DNA from: Melioribacteraceae bacterium
GTDB lineage: Bacteria > Bacteroidota > Ignavibacteria > Ignavibacteriales > Melioribacteraceae
Length of the DNA: 54,021 nt
Assembly (NCBI GenBank): GCA_028282005.1
Contig: JANQIV010000067.1
Coordinates: 1-54,021 of the forward strand
Direction: 5' to 3'
In this document: positions 46,417 through 54,021 of the stretch, piece by piece
Layout: every line of letters begins with the position of its first letter
How positions within the stretch are numbered: position 1 is the first letter of the stretch
Made by a program: the position numbers and the translations under genes
Notes under the pieces: generated by a model
Told to the model about the DNA's origin: nothing
What the model saw: only the letters and a program-made list of their open reading frames with translations
Database searches by the model: none

Positions 46417-47525
46417 TATCTGATTTTGAATGATGCCATACTTACAAGTGCTAGAATAATTGTAATTATATAAAACCTCATTACTATCTTTGGTTCTGTC
46501 CACCCTAATAATTCAAAGTGATGATGAATAGGGGCCATCTTAAATACTCGCCTTCCTTCACCGTATTTTTTCTTTGTGTATTTGAAATAGAGTCTTTGAA
46601 TTATAACCGACATAGTTTCCAAGAAATAAATTCCACCAAGAATAGGAATGAGTAATTCCTTCTTAATTAAAATTGCCATAATGCCGAAAGCCCCACCCAG
46701 AGCCAGCGATCCGGTATCTCCCATAAAAATTTGTGCAGGGTAAAAATTAAACCAAAGAAAGCCTAACCCTGCACCAATTAAAGCAGCAATAAACACAGTT
46801 AATTCACCGGAACCGGGTAGATACATGATATTTAGGTAATCGGACCAAATAATATTTCCGGAAACATAACTCATTACAGCAAGGGCTAACATTACAATAG
46901 TCATAGTACCGATAGCAAGCCCGTCAAGACCATCTGTTAAATTAACTGCGTTGGAAGTAGCAGTAATAATGAACACTACAGACGGTATATAGAAATAAGA
47001 AAAATCAAAATTCAAGTTTTTGAAAAACGGTAACGTGGTCTCAGTAGCGTATGGCTGAAACTCGGGCATAAAATAAATAACACCGCCAACGAGTAAGCCG
47101 ACTAACACTTGTCCCAACAATTTATATTTCGCTATCAAACCTTGTGAGTATTTTTTTACCACTTTCAAATAGTCGTCAATGAATCCAACAATACTCAACC
47201 AAATAGTACCGAATAAAACGAGAATTATGTAAATACTTTGAATATCACTCCAAAGAAGAACAGGAATCACGACCGAAAAAATTATTATTATCCCACCCAT
47301 AGTCGGTGTACCAGCTTTAGAGAAGTGTGACTTAGGCCCTTCTTCTCTGATTGTTTCACCAATCTGCAGCTTGCGCAAGTAATCAATCAACTTTGGCCCG
47401 ATGTAAAAAGCTAATACCAGTGATGTTATGGCAGCTAGTATAGACCTAAACGATAAAAACTGGAAAACACCAAAGCCAGGCGGATTAAATGTTTTCTCTA
47501 TGTATTCAAATAAGAAATAAAGCAT
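46416..47525 (-). CDS. mraY: Phospho-N-acetylmuramoyl-pentapeptide-transferase
   Basis: A 369-residue integral membrane enzyme with about ten helices that makes lipid I from UDP-MurNAc-pentapeptide and undecaprenyl phosphate. Catalytic and binding motifs are KAGTPTMGG (70-78), the DDYLK aspartates (117-121), NLTDGLDGLA (195-204), FMGDTGSLALGG and the PIHHHFE histidines. Full length. Its ATG abuts the murF stop. Confidence 0.98.
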   Translation of the reverse strand: MLYFLFEYIEKTFNPPGFGVFQFLSFRSILAAITSLVLAFYIGPKLIDYLRKLQIGETIREEGPKSHFSKAGTPTMGGIIIIFSVVIPVLLWSDIQSIYIILVLFGTIWLSIVGFIDDYLKVVKKYSQGLIAKYKLLGQVLVGLLVGGVIYFMPEFQPYATETTLPFFKNLNFDFSYFYIPSVVFIITATSNAVNLTDGLDGLAIGTMTIVMLALAVMSYVSGNIIWSDYLNIMYLPGSGELTVFIAALIGAGLGFLWFNFYPAQIFMGDTGSLALGGAFGIMAILIKKELLIPILGGIYFLETMSVIIQRLYFKYTKKKYGEGRRVFKMAPIHHHFELLGWTEPKIVMRFYIITIILALVSMASFKIR

Positions 47526-48914
47526 TTATTTTATTCTCTCTTTAATTACGTTTACAAATTCATCCATCTTCATTCCGCGTGAGCCCTTTATTAGAATCGC
47601 AACATTTTTCAGTTCAATCGATTCAACTCTCTGCATCATTCCTTTTCTTTGTCTAAAATGTGTTGCCTTAAATCCGTTATTTATTAATTCCCATGCAAGT
47701 GAATTCATAAATTTGCCTACAGAATAAAACTCAGAAATACTACTTTTTAAGATATCAGGGAATAAAGATTTGTGTAACTCTATAGCATTTTCACCGAGTT
47801 CAAACATGTCACCGGCAATTAGTATTTTCTTCTTATAAGCAGTAATGTTGTTCAAGACTTCAATTGCGCTCTTCATTGAATCTGGACTTGAATTGTAAGT
47901 GTCGTCAATTAACATCACATCTTTGTTTTTTATAAAGTCCAACCTGCCTTTTACAGATTCAAAATTTTTTGCAGCTTCTTTTATATGCTTTTTTGAAGCA
48001 CCGGCTTCGCTTGCTACCGTAACCGCAGATAAAAAGTTGTTTGCATTAGCGGATCCCAGTAAAGGCAAAGCTTCTTTCAACTTTATATTCTCACTTTCTA
48101 TTTCCATAACTGGTTTCCCGTATTTATTATAGCCTTTAATTTTTCCTTTGTAATCAGCTTTCACTTTAATTCCGTAAGTAATCTTATTAGTTATCTCTTT
48201 AGTCTTGACCTTAATTATTTCGTCATTGTTGTTGACAATTATTTTTCCAGAATTAATTAATGCTGAACCGAATAAAGCTGACTTCTCTTTGTAAACTCCA
48301 TTTCTGTCAATCAAATGTTCTAAATGCGAATCACCAATGTTAGTAATCAACGCTAGATCAGGTTCTGCAACTTTAGCCGTGAACTCAATTTCGCCAAAAT
48401 GGTTAGTACCATGTTCTAAAACCAAAATTTCATCTTTCTCTGTAGCAGATAAAATTGTTAATGGCACGCCAATGTGATTATTATTGTTGGCTATAGTCCT
48501 TACCACTTTATATTTTTCAGAAAGTATATCCGCTACCATTTCTTTTGTTGATGTTTTACCTGCACTACCTGTAATTGAAATAACTTTGTATTTATTTTTT
48601 CGTCTCCAAATTTTTGCAAGTTCAGCATAAGCGTTAATTGTATTTTGAACTGTCACAATTGTGCAATCAAGTTCGTCAAAAGCTCTTAATCTGTTTCTCT
48701 GAATTACAACAGTTGTCGCACCGCTTTTTACCGCATCCAAAACAAAATTATGTCCGTTAAATTTTTTACCTCGTATTGCTACAAAGATTGAATTCTTTTT
48801 TACGCTTCTCGAATCAATGGTAACCTTACTCGTTGCTTTATAAGCATCGGGATTATACATCACCGCTGTAGGTATTTCGAATAAATCTTCTAAAGTAAAT
48901 TTGTTTTGACTCAT
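47526..48914 (-). CDS. murF: UDP-N-acetylmuramoyl-tripeptide-D-alanyl-D-alanine ligase
   Basis: A 462-residue Mur ligase joining D-Ala-D-Ala to the tripeptide. It has the N-terminal SRSVKKNSIFVAIRGKKFNGH (substrate uracil domain), the ATP loop TGSAGKTSTKE (115-125), NNHIGVPLT, EHGTNHFGEI and DDTYNSSPDSM, all MurF-type. Length is normal. It overlaps murE by four bases (ATGA). The ddl gene that supplies its substrate is not in the window. Confidence 0.97.
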   Translation of the reverse strand: MSQNKFTLEDLFEIPTAVMYNPDAYKATSKVTIDSRSVKKNSIFVAIRGKKFNGHNFVLDAVKSGATTVVIQRNRLRAFDELDCTIVTVQNTINAYAELAKIWRRKNKYKVISITGSAGKTSTKEMVADILSEKYKVVRTIANNNNHIGVPLTILSATEKDEILVLEHGTNHFGEIEFTAKVAEPDLALITNIGDSHLEHLIDRNGVYKEKSALFGSALINSGKIIVNNNDEIIKVKTKEITNKITYGIKVKADYKGKIKGYNKYGKPVMEIESENIKLKEALPLLGSANANNFLSAVTVASEAGASKKHIKEAAKNFESVKGRLDFIKNKDVMLIDDTYNSSPDSMKSAIEVLNNITAYKKKILIAGDMFELGENAIELHKSLFPDILKSSISEFYSVGKFMNSLAWELINNGFKATHFRQRKGMMQRVESIELKNVAILIKGSRGMKMDEFVNVIKERIK

Positions 48915-50380
48915 GATTCCAAATATTTAATTGCCGTATCTTTATCTGAGAAGTAACTTCTCACACCATTAATTTCTTGATAGTTCTCATGTCCTTTGCC
49001 AGCAATTAAAATTACTGCATCTTCTTCAGAGCTTTTAATAGCAGTTCTAATTGCTTCTTCTCTATTTTCTATTTCTTGGTAATCCTTTTTAGTTAATCCT
49101 TCTTTGATATCTTCAATAATTTCAAACGGATCTTCAGTTCTTGGATTATCTGAAGTAACATAAATTTTGTCGCTGTACTCTTCTGCGATTCTTCCCATTT
49201 CAGGCCGTTTAGATTTGTCACGGTCACCGCCGCAGCCAAACACTGTGTGCACGGGGTTTTCGTCCTTTACAATATTTCTAATTGCAACCAAAGCTTCTTT
49301 TAAACTCCCTGAAGTATGTGAGTAATCTATAATTACTTTTTTTGATTTATAGCTAATTACTTCAAATCGCCCTGGTATTTGTTTTGTTGTATTTAATCCT
49401 TCAACAATCTTTTCAATATCAATACCGAACAAATGACAAACAGTAAAAGCAGCAGCGGCATTATATGCATTAAAGCCTCCAATCAATTTTATATTTATTT
49501 CGAAATGTGATCCGTTCATTCTTATTGAAAATTTTGTCCCATCAAGATTGTAGCTTAAGTTCTCAATTTTGTAATTTGATTTAAGCCCTTTACCATAGCA
49601 TGAAATCATTGCCTCGGAGTTATTACTCATATAAGGAGTATTTTCATCATCGCAATTAAATACAGCATGTGCTTCAGTTTTCAGGTTATCAAACAATATC
49701 TTCTTCGCGTCACGGTAGTTTTCAAAATTCTCGTGAAAATCCATGTGATCAGAAGTAATATTTGTAAAAACTGCGATATTAAAATCCAATCCGTAAACTC
49801 TTTGCAATTCAAGTGAATGCGATGAAACTTCCATTACACAGTACTCACAGCCTTCGGCAACCATTTCACTTAACAAAGCATTAAGCGTATTTGATTCAGG
49901 AGTTGTGAGTTTAGTACTATATTTTTTATCACCAACGTAATTCTCGTTTGTACCTATCAAGCCTACTTTATGACCTGCCTTTTCTAATATATTTTTAATA
50001 AAAAACGTTGTTGTTGTTTTACCTTTTGTTCCGGTAATTCCAATTAACTTAATTTTTGTTGAAGGAAAATCGTAATAAGCATTTGATATTTGCGCTAATG
50101 CTCTTCTGCTGCATTTAACTTTAATTTTAACGCAATTGTTCACTACATATAATTGATCAGGTAAATTATCTTCTTCAACAACAATTACTTTAACACCTTT
50201 TGAAATTACATCTTCAATAAAATCGTGACCGTTTACTTTAAATCCTTTGATTGCAATAAAAACCGAATTATCATTTACACTATGCGAATCGAATGAAATA
50301 TTATCAACCGAATAATTTTGGGTAGAACCGTTAACGCTTACGGCATCAATGAGATTTAATATTTCACTCAGTTGTTTCAT
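48911..50380 (-). CDS. murE: UDP-N-acetylmuramoyl-tripeptide synthetase, meso-diaminopimelate type
   Basis: A 489-residue Mur ligase. It has SFDSHSVNDNSVFIAIKG, the ATP loop TGTKGKTTTT (116-125), TTPES, a lysine in NYRDAKKILF (221-230) that is likely carbamylated, and DNPRTEDP (411-418). The DNPR signature marks meso-diaminopimelate as the added amino acid. I chose the ATG at 50380, overlapping the ftsI stop as TAATG. An ATG at 50422 would add 14 residues within ftsI. Confidence 0.97.
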   Translation of the reverse strand: MKQLSEILNLIDAVSVNGSTQNYSVDNISFDSHSVNDNSVFIAIKGFKVNGHDFIEDVISKGVKVIVVEEDNLPDQLYVVNNCVKIKVKCSRRALAQISNAYYDFPSTKIKLIGITGTKGKTTTTFFIKNILEKAGHKVGLIGTNENYVGDKKYSTKLTTPESNTLNALLSEMVAEGCEYCVMEVSSHSLELQRVYGLDFNIAVFTNITSDHMDFHENFENYRDAKKILFDNLKTEAHAVFNCDDENTPYMSNNSEAMISCYGKGLKSNYKIENLSYNLDGTKFSIRMNGSHFEINIKLIGGFNAYNAAAAFTVCHLFGIDIEKIVEGLNTTKQIPGRFEVISYKSKKVIIDYSHTSGSLKEALVAIRNIVKDENPVHTVFGCGGDRDKSKRPEMGRIAEEYSDKIYVTSDNPRTEDPFEIIEDIKEGLTKKDYQEIENREEAIRTAIKSSEEDAVILIAGKGHENYQEINGVRSYFSDKDTAIKYLES

Positions 50381-52386
50381 TAGTTCAATTTCACGTTTGT
50401 AATATTGTTGCTTAAACTGCATTTTAAATAAACAATATCACCAGATTCAATTTTACTTCCCGGCTCTATGCTTTGCTCATTTACTTTTCCACTGCCGATT
50501 ATTTTATAATTCAATCCTATTTGAGAAAGTATAGAAACGGCTTCACGCGTTGAATAATCTTTTAGATTCGGCATGGTGAATCTATTTACTCTAGTTTCTG
50601 ATTTCTTCTTCATGGTTGTATTCACGTAATTACTTGTTTTCACTGGGTTGTTGCTTGTTTGATTTAGCCCGGCAAACATTACTTCAAACGATCCTTCTTC
50701 AACTTTCTCTTCGCTTTGCTTAGGTTGCAAATCCAAATTTGCTTCAACAATTCGCTGTGCGATATTTTTGAATATTGGGGCTGCCACTCTTCCACCGTAT
50801 TTTTCTTTCTTTGGTGAATCTACCCAAACATAAACAAGCAACTGGGGGTTATCAGCCGGGAAGAATCCTATGAAACTGGCATTATGATGACGCGACGAAT
50901 ATTGTTTGTTGATTAACTTTTGAGCTGTCCCGGTTTTTCCCGCAATCGAAACGTTTTCAACTTTTGCACCACTTGCTGTTCCCTGCTCAACTACACCAAT
51001 CATAAAATCTTTTATTTTATCTGATGTTTCTTCACTAATTACTTGCCTTATAAATTCGGGTTCACTTTTATAAATAGTTTTATCTTTAGTGTAAATTTCC
51101 TTTATCACATAAGGCTTGTATAGTTTGCCTCCATTAGCTAAAGCAGAAAAAGCAGAGGCTATCTGCAAGGGGGTAACTAAAACTTCATAACCATGCGCAA
51201 TAAATTTCTTGCTGATCTTTGAATACTTTTCAGGCTTCTTTAAAACACCGCTAACTTCCCCGGAAAGATCAATAAATGTTTTATTGCCTAATCCGAAATC
51301 ACGCAAATATTTATAAAAAACGTTTTCATCAATACGGTCACTCAACTTAACCATGCCTACATTGCTTGACTGTTCAAGTACTTCACGAACTGATAGCTTT
51401 TCAAATTTGTGTACATCTCTAATTACTGCGCCTCTAATTTTGTAAACACCATTCTCTGTGTCGATCACTTCATTTTCATTTACCAAACCTTCTTCAATCA
51501 TCATCGACATCACAACAGCTTTTATTGTTGAACCAGGTTCGTACATATCGGATACGCATCTGTTTCTGCGTGCTGAATCCGGGAAAAGGAAATAATTTGC
51601 CGGATCATAATTTGGAACACTTGACATTGCAAGTATTTCACCTGTTTGAGGATTCATCACTAATCCCGAAGCTGTGTTGCCTTCATATTTTTTCAATCCA
51701 GCTAACAATTCATCTTCAAGAATTCTCTGTATATTTTTATCAATTGTTAAAACAACATTTTTGCCAGGAGTTGAGTTTTCAGATACTTTCTCTTCAACGG
51801 AAATCAATCGTCCAAGTACATCTTTCTCAATAAATTTTAATCCGTTTTCCCCCTTAAGTTCTTCTTCGTATTCTTTTTCGATTCCAGATAATCCTTTATT
51901 TTCAGGTCCCAAATAACCAAGAACTTGTGAAGCTAAACTTCCGTATGGATAAACTCTTGAGTAATCTTCCATTTTGAAGAATCCATCGACAGCAACAAAT
52001 CCAACATCATTCGCTTGTTCTTTTGAAGCCTTATTAACAAGTTTTATGTTTCTTTTTCCCTGGTCAATTTTATTGATGAAATAATTTTTTCTTTTGTTAA
52101 AAACAGATGCCAGCTTTTCAGCTACTTTTTCTTTCTGCCCCTTTTTCAACATTCTTTTGTCTAAATAAAAGGAAATGTCATCCTTTGTGTAAGCGAGAAT
52201 ATCGTTGTTTCTGTCTAATATCATTCCTCTTAAAGCAAGAATTTCTTCAGTCCCCTTTTGCTGCCTCTCTGCTAAAAATCTATAATCGTCGTGTTTTGCT
52301 AATTGTATGCTTGCCAGCCTTCCTACCAAAACGCAGAAGAAGACAAACATAAATGCAAATACTACGAATAATCTTTTAATTGTCAT
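50380..52386 (-). CDS. ftsI: Septal peptidoglycan transpeptidase FtsI (PBP3-like) with a PASTA domain
   Basis: A 668-residue class B penicillin-binding protein. It has one N-terminal helix (about 5-25), a pedestal domain beginning LRGMILDRNNDILAYT (52-67), and a transpeptidase domain with SxxK at S286-TIK, SSN (340-342) and KTGTA (484-488). A C-terminal PASTA domain follows (about 604-660) after a flexible linker. It crosslinks septal peptidoglycan together with FtsW. It overlaps the ftsL end by 11 bases. Confidence 0.96.
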   Translation of the reverse strand: MTIKRLFVVFAFMFVFFCVLVGRLASIQLAKHDDYRFLAERQQKGTEEILALRGMILDRNNDILAYTKDDISFYLDKRMLKKGQKEKVAEKLASVFNKRKNYFINKIDQGKRNIKLVNKASKEQANDVGFVAVDGFFKMEDYSRVYPYGSLASQVLGYLGPENKGLSGIEKEYEEELKGENGLKFIEKDVLGRLISVEEKVSENSTPGKNVVLTIDKNIQRILEDELLAGLKKYEGNTASGLVMNPQTGEILAMSSVPNYDPANYFLFPDSARRNRCVSDMYEPGSTIKAVVMSMMIEEGLVNENEVIDTENGVYKIRGAVIRDVHKFEKLSVREVLEQSSNVGMVKLSDRIDENVFYKYLRDFGLGNKTFIDLSGEVSGVLKKPEKYSKISKKFIAHGYEVLVTPLQIASAFSALANGGKLYKPYVIKEIYTKDKTIYKSEPEFIRQVISEETSDKIKDFMIGVVEQGTASGAKVENVSIAGKTGTAQKLINKQYSSRHHNASFIGFFPADNPQLLVYVWVDSPKKEKYGGRVAAPIFKNIAQRIVEANLDLQPKQSEEKVEEGSFEVMFAGLNQTSNNPVKTSNYVNTTMKKKSETRVNRFTMPNLKDYSTREAVSILSQIGLNYKIIGSGKVNEQSIEPGSKIESGDIVYLKCSLSNNITNVKLN

Positions 52387-52708
52387 ATTTATCGTTAACC
52401 AGTTTTTCTATCTGTTCTATTTTTTTGTTATCAACAAAAAGGTTTTCAAATATTTCGTTACTTCTCACTAAACCAAGCGAATCACGAGCGATGCTCACAA
52501 TTCTTGCTTCGCTAGTAAGCTTTTGCACTTCCACTTGGTAGTCTCTAATTTCGTTTTTCTTTTGAGCAAGCAGTTCTTGTTTATTGACTTTAATTCTGTT
52601 CATCAATTTTATTTCATGATTGATCATTACATAAATGAATAAACCAATCACTATTGGTAAAGCAGTTATCAAAAAAACTTTGAAGAATGATGATTTCCCT
52701 TTTTTCAT
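52376..52708 (-). CDS. ftsL: FtsL-like cell division protein
   Basis: A 110-residue bitopic protein with a basic N-terminus, one helix (about 9-28: VFLITALPIVIGLFIYVM) and a following coiled coil (about 35-75) with the IARDSLGLVRSNE segment typical of FtsL/FtsB families. It scaffolds FtsQ, FtsW and FtsI. Sequence similarity in this family is low, so the call rests on topology and on the position between rsmH (4-base overlap) and ftsI. Confidence 0.8.
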   Translation of the reverse strand: MKKGKSSFFKVFLITALPIVIGLFIYVMINHEIKLMNRIKVNKQELLAQKKNEIRDYQVEVQKLTSEARIVSIARDSLGLVRSNEIFENLFVDNKKIEQIEKLVNDKYDN

Positions 52709-53631
52709 ATTCTCTCCGCTACTCTTAATTTTGCGCTTCTTGCTCTCGGATTGTTTTCAGTTTCTTCGTCACTCGGAGCGACTGGCTTTCTAGTCAACAC
52801 TTTCAATCTTGCTTCTTTGTCGCAAACACAAACCGGAATTTCCGGCGGACAGATGCAATCGAGACTTTCGTAGTTGAAAAACTCTTTTACAATTCTATCT
52901 TCCAATGAATGATATGTTAAAATCACAATCCGCCCTTTTTCTTCAAGCAAATCAACTGCTTTTTCCAAAAACTCTTTTAGTTCATCAAGCTCATTGTTTA
53001 CATAAATTCTGAAAGCTTGAAAAACCCGTGATAAAGTTTTATTTAAATTTTTCTTAGGAACACTTTGCTCAATTATTCTTTTTAAATCAGCTGTGCTTTC
53101 AATTTTTTTGTTCAGTCTTTCTTTAACAATGTTTCTAGCAATCGATCTTGATTTTCTTTCTTCACCAAAGTTGTAAATAATATTTGCCAACTCTTCTTCG
53201 GAATAATCATTCACAATTTCAGAAGCAGGAACACCTTCAGATTTATTCATTCTGAGATCAAGTCTAGCATCAAAACGGTAAGAGAAACCGGAATCTTTAT
53301 TATCAAGTTGAAAAGAAGAAACTCCCAAATCAGCGAAAATCCCGGTATAAGCATCAATAAATTCAATTTTTGAAATAACGTTTAAATCTACGAATCCGGT
53401 TCTGTAAAGCTTTACTCTGTCGTCGTCTTCAAATAATTTTTTGCAATGGTTAAATGCTTCTTCGTCTTTGTCAACACCAACTAAAACTGCGTCTTGTTCC
53501 AACTTTCTTAAGAACCTGCTTGAGTGCCCTCCAAAACCAACTGTACCGTCGAGATAGCTGCCCACCGGATCAGTTATTAGGTAACTGATGCTTTCATTAA
53601 GCAAAACCGGTATGTGATGAGCATCCGTCAT
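52705..53631 (-). CDS. rsmH: 16S rRNA (cytosine(1402)-N(4))-methyltransferase
   Basis: A 308-residue SAM-dependent methyltransferase (MraW). It has the start HIPVLLNESISYL, DGTVGFGGHSSRFL (SAM motif), FADLGVSSFQLD, GFSYRFDARLDLRMN, ILTYHSLEDRIVKEFF and the C-terminal NPRARSAKLRVAERI. It modifies C1402 in the decoding centre. It overlaps mraZ (ATGA) and ftsL (ATGA). Confidence 0.97.
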   Translation of the reverse strand: MTDAHHIPVLLNESISYLITDPVGSYLDGTVGFGGHSSRFLRKLEQDAVLVGVDKDEEAFNHCKKLFEDDDRVKLYRTGFVDLNVISKIEFIDAYTGIFADLGVSSFQLDNKDSGFSYRFDARLDLRMNKSEGVPASEIVNDYSEEELANIIYNFGEERKSRSIARNIVKERLNKKIESTADLKRIIEQSVPKKNLNKTLSRVFQAFRIYVNNELDELKEFLEKAVDLLEEKGRIVILTYHSLEDRIVKEFFNYESLDCICPPEIPVCVCDKEARLKVLTRKPVAPSDEETENNPRARSAKLRVAERI

Positions 53632-54021
53632 TTGTGCATTACTTCTTTAGCTATCTCCTCATAAGATTCTAAATTATCTTTCAAATAATTTTCATACGTT
53701 TCAGGGTTCCATAACTCAATTTTCTTCACAGCACCTAAAATGAAGACTTCTTTTTTTATCCCGGCATATTCAATAAGATTTTTTGGTAGTGATAATCTTG
53801 ATTGCGAATCCAATTTATCTTCAGCAGCTTCCTGCAAGAACACTCTAATGAACATCGCCTCTTTTGGATCGAATGAGTTCAAATCATTTAATTTATTTGC
53901 AACTAACTCTTTCCATTGATCCAACGGATAAACATCGACACATTTTGTAGTTCCACGGGTCATGATGAACGAGTCGTTAGCTTCGGAGCTGACGTACTTC
54001 CGCAGCTTAGCAGGGATACTT
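53628..54021 (-). CDS. mraZ: Transcriptional regulator MraZ, 5' end outside window
   Basis: The reading frame continues past an internal ATG at 53963 to the window edge, giving at least 130 residues. The added N-terminal part reads SIPAKLRKY ... SFIMTRG, which is the first SpoVT/AbrB half. The second half holds DKLDSQSRLSLPKNL and the ELWNPETYENYL helix. MraZ binds repeats upstream of its own operon and represses dcw transcription. About 15-20 residues and the promoter are missing. It is the first gene of the cluster. Confidence 0.95.
   Translation of the reverse strand, partial: SIPAKLRKYVSSEANDSFIMTRGTTKCVDVYPLDQWKELVANKLNDLNSFDPKEAMFIRVFLQEAAEDKLDSQSRLSLPKNLIEYAGIKKEVFILGAVKKIELWNPETYENYLKDNLESYEEIAKEVMHK

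Noticed and set aside
46417-46503. N-terminal extension of MurD
   Set aside because: The 29 extra residues are unlike MurD N-termini and overlap the conserved end of mraY; the TAATG start at 46416 fits the family.
53628-53963. 111-residue stand-alone MraZ starting at the internal ATG
   Set aside because: The frame stays open to the window edge and the upstream codons encode the expected first half of MraZ, so the gene is simply cut by the window.
1-54021. CRISPR arrays, tRNA/rRNA genes, insertion sequences, phage or toxin-antitoxin genes
   Set aside because: No regularly spaced repeats, cloverleaf sequences, transposase motifs or integrase genes were seen on either strand; genes are packed with almost no free space.

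Overview
The window is AT-rich bacterial DNA in which every gene I can support lies on the minus strand, so the biological order runs from high to low coordinates. Gene content points to the Bacteroidota/Ignavibacteria side of the FCB group. It has a TonB-dependent receptor with an N-terminal carboxypeptidase-regulatory-like domain, a large secreted protein with a type IX secretion (T9SS) type A-like C-terminal domain, a PorV/PorQ-type barrel, a GWxTD-family protein, and an FtsZ whose conserved DIPxFxR-like peptide is followed by a further C-terminal tail. This assignment is inferred from protein families, not from a marker-gene phylogeny.

Layout in transcription order. (1) 54021-38184: a compact dcw cell-division and peptidoglycan cluster, mraZ (5' end outside the window)-rsmH-ftsL-ftsI-murE-murF-mraY-murD-ftsW-murG-murC-ftsQ-ftsA-ftsZ. 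Genes overlap or abut, often as ATGA or TAATG. MurE carries the meso-diaminopimelate signature DNPR. murB and ddl are absent from the cluster. A hairpin follows ftsZ. (2) 37998-16816: a surface-polysaccharide locus with an orphan outer-membrane barrel, rfbB, an SLBB export protein, a Wzz-like chain-length protein without a kinase domain, a Wzy/WaaL-type polymerase or ligase, a Wzx flippase, five glycosyltransferases, an L-2-hydroxyglutarate oxidase-like protein, a polyprenyl glycosylphosphotransferase, a DPM1-like synthase and a GT2-phosphoglycosyltransferase fusion. accA and a hot-dog thioesterase follow, then another GT2 and a second flippase. (3) 16793-10464: dut, dnaE, a FabI-like SDR, an acyl-CoA dehydrogenase and trxA, closed by a strong terminator. 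(4) 10463-2441: a 515-bp intergenic region with a promoter, a 5' hairpin and tiny leader ORFs, then an apparent operon of TonB-dependent receptor, T9SS cargo-like protein and PorV-like barrel, closed by a terminator. (5) 2251-1: a GWxTD protein followed closely by an LpxL/HtrB-type acyltransferase cut by the left edge.

Together the region handles envelope building: septal wall synthesis and division, export and polymerisation of a lipid-linked glycan, fatty-acid supply and lipid A acylation, and outer-membrane transport or secretion. The parts I find least explained are the GT2 protein fused to a glycosylphosphotransferase remnant that has lost its catalytic segment, and the structured leader with an 11-nt anti-Shine-Dalgarno match ahead of the receptor/T9SS/PorV operon. 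I saw no tRNA, rRNA, CRISPR array, insertion sequence or phage gene.
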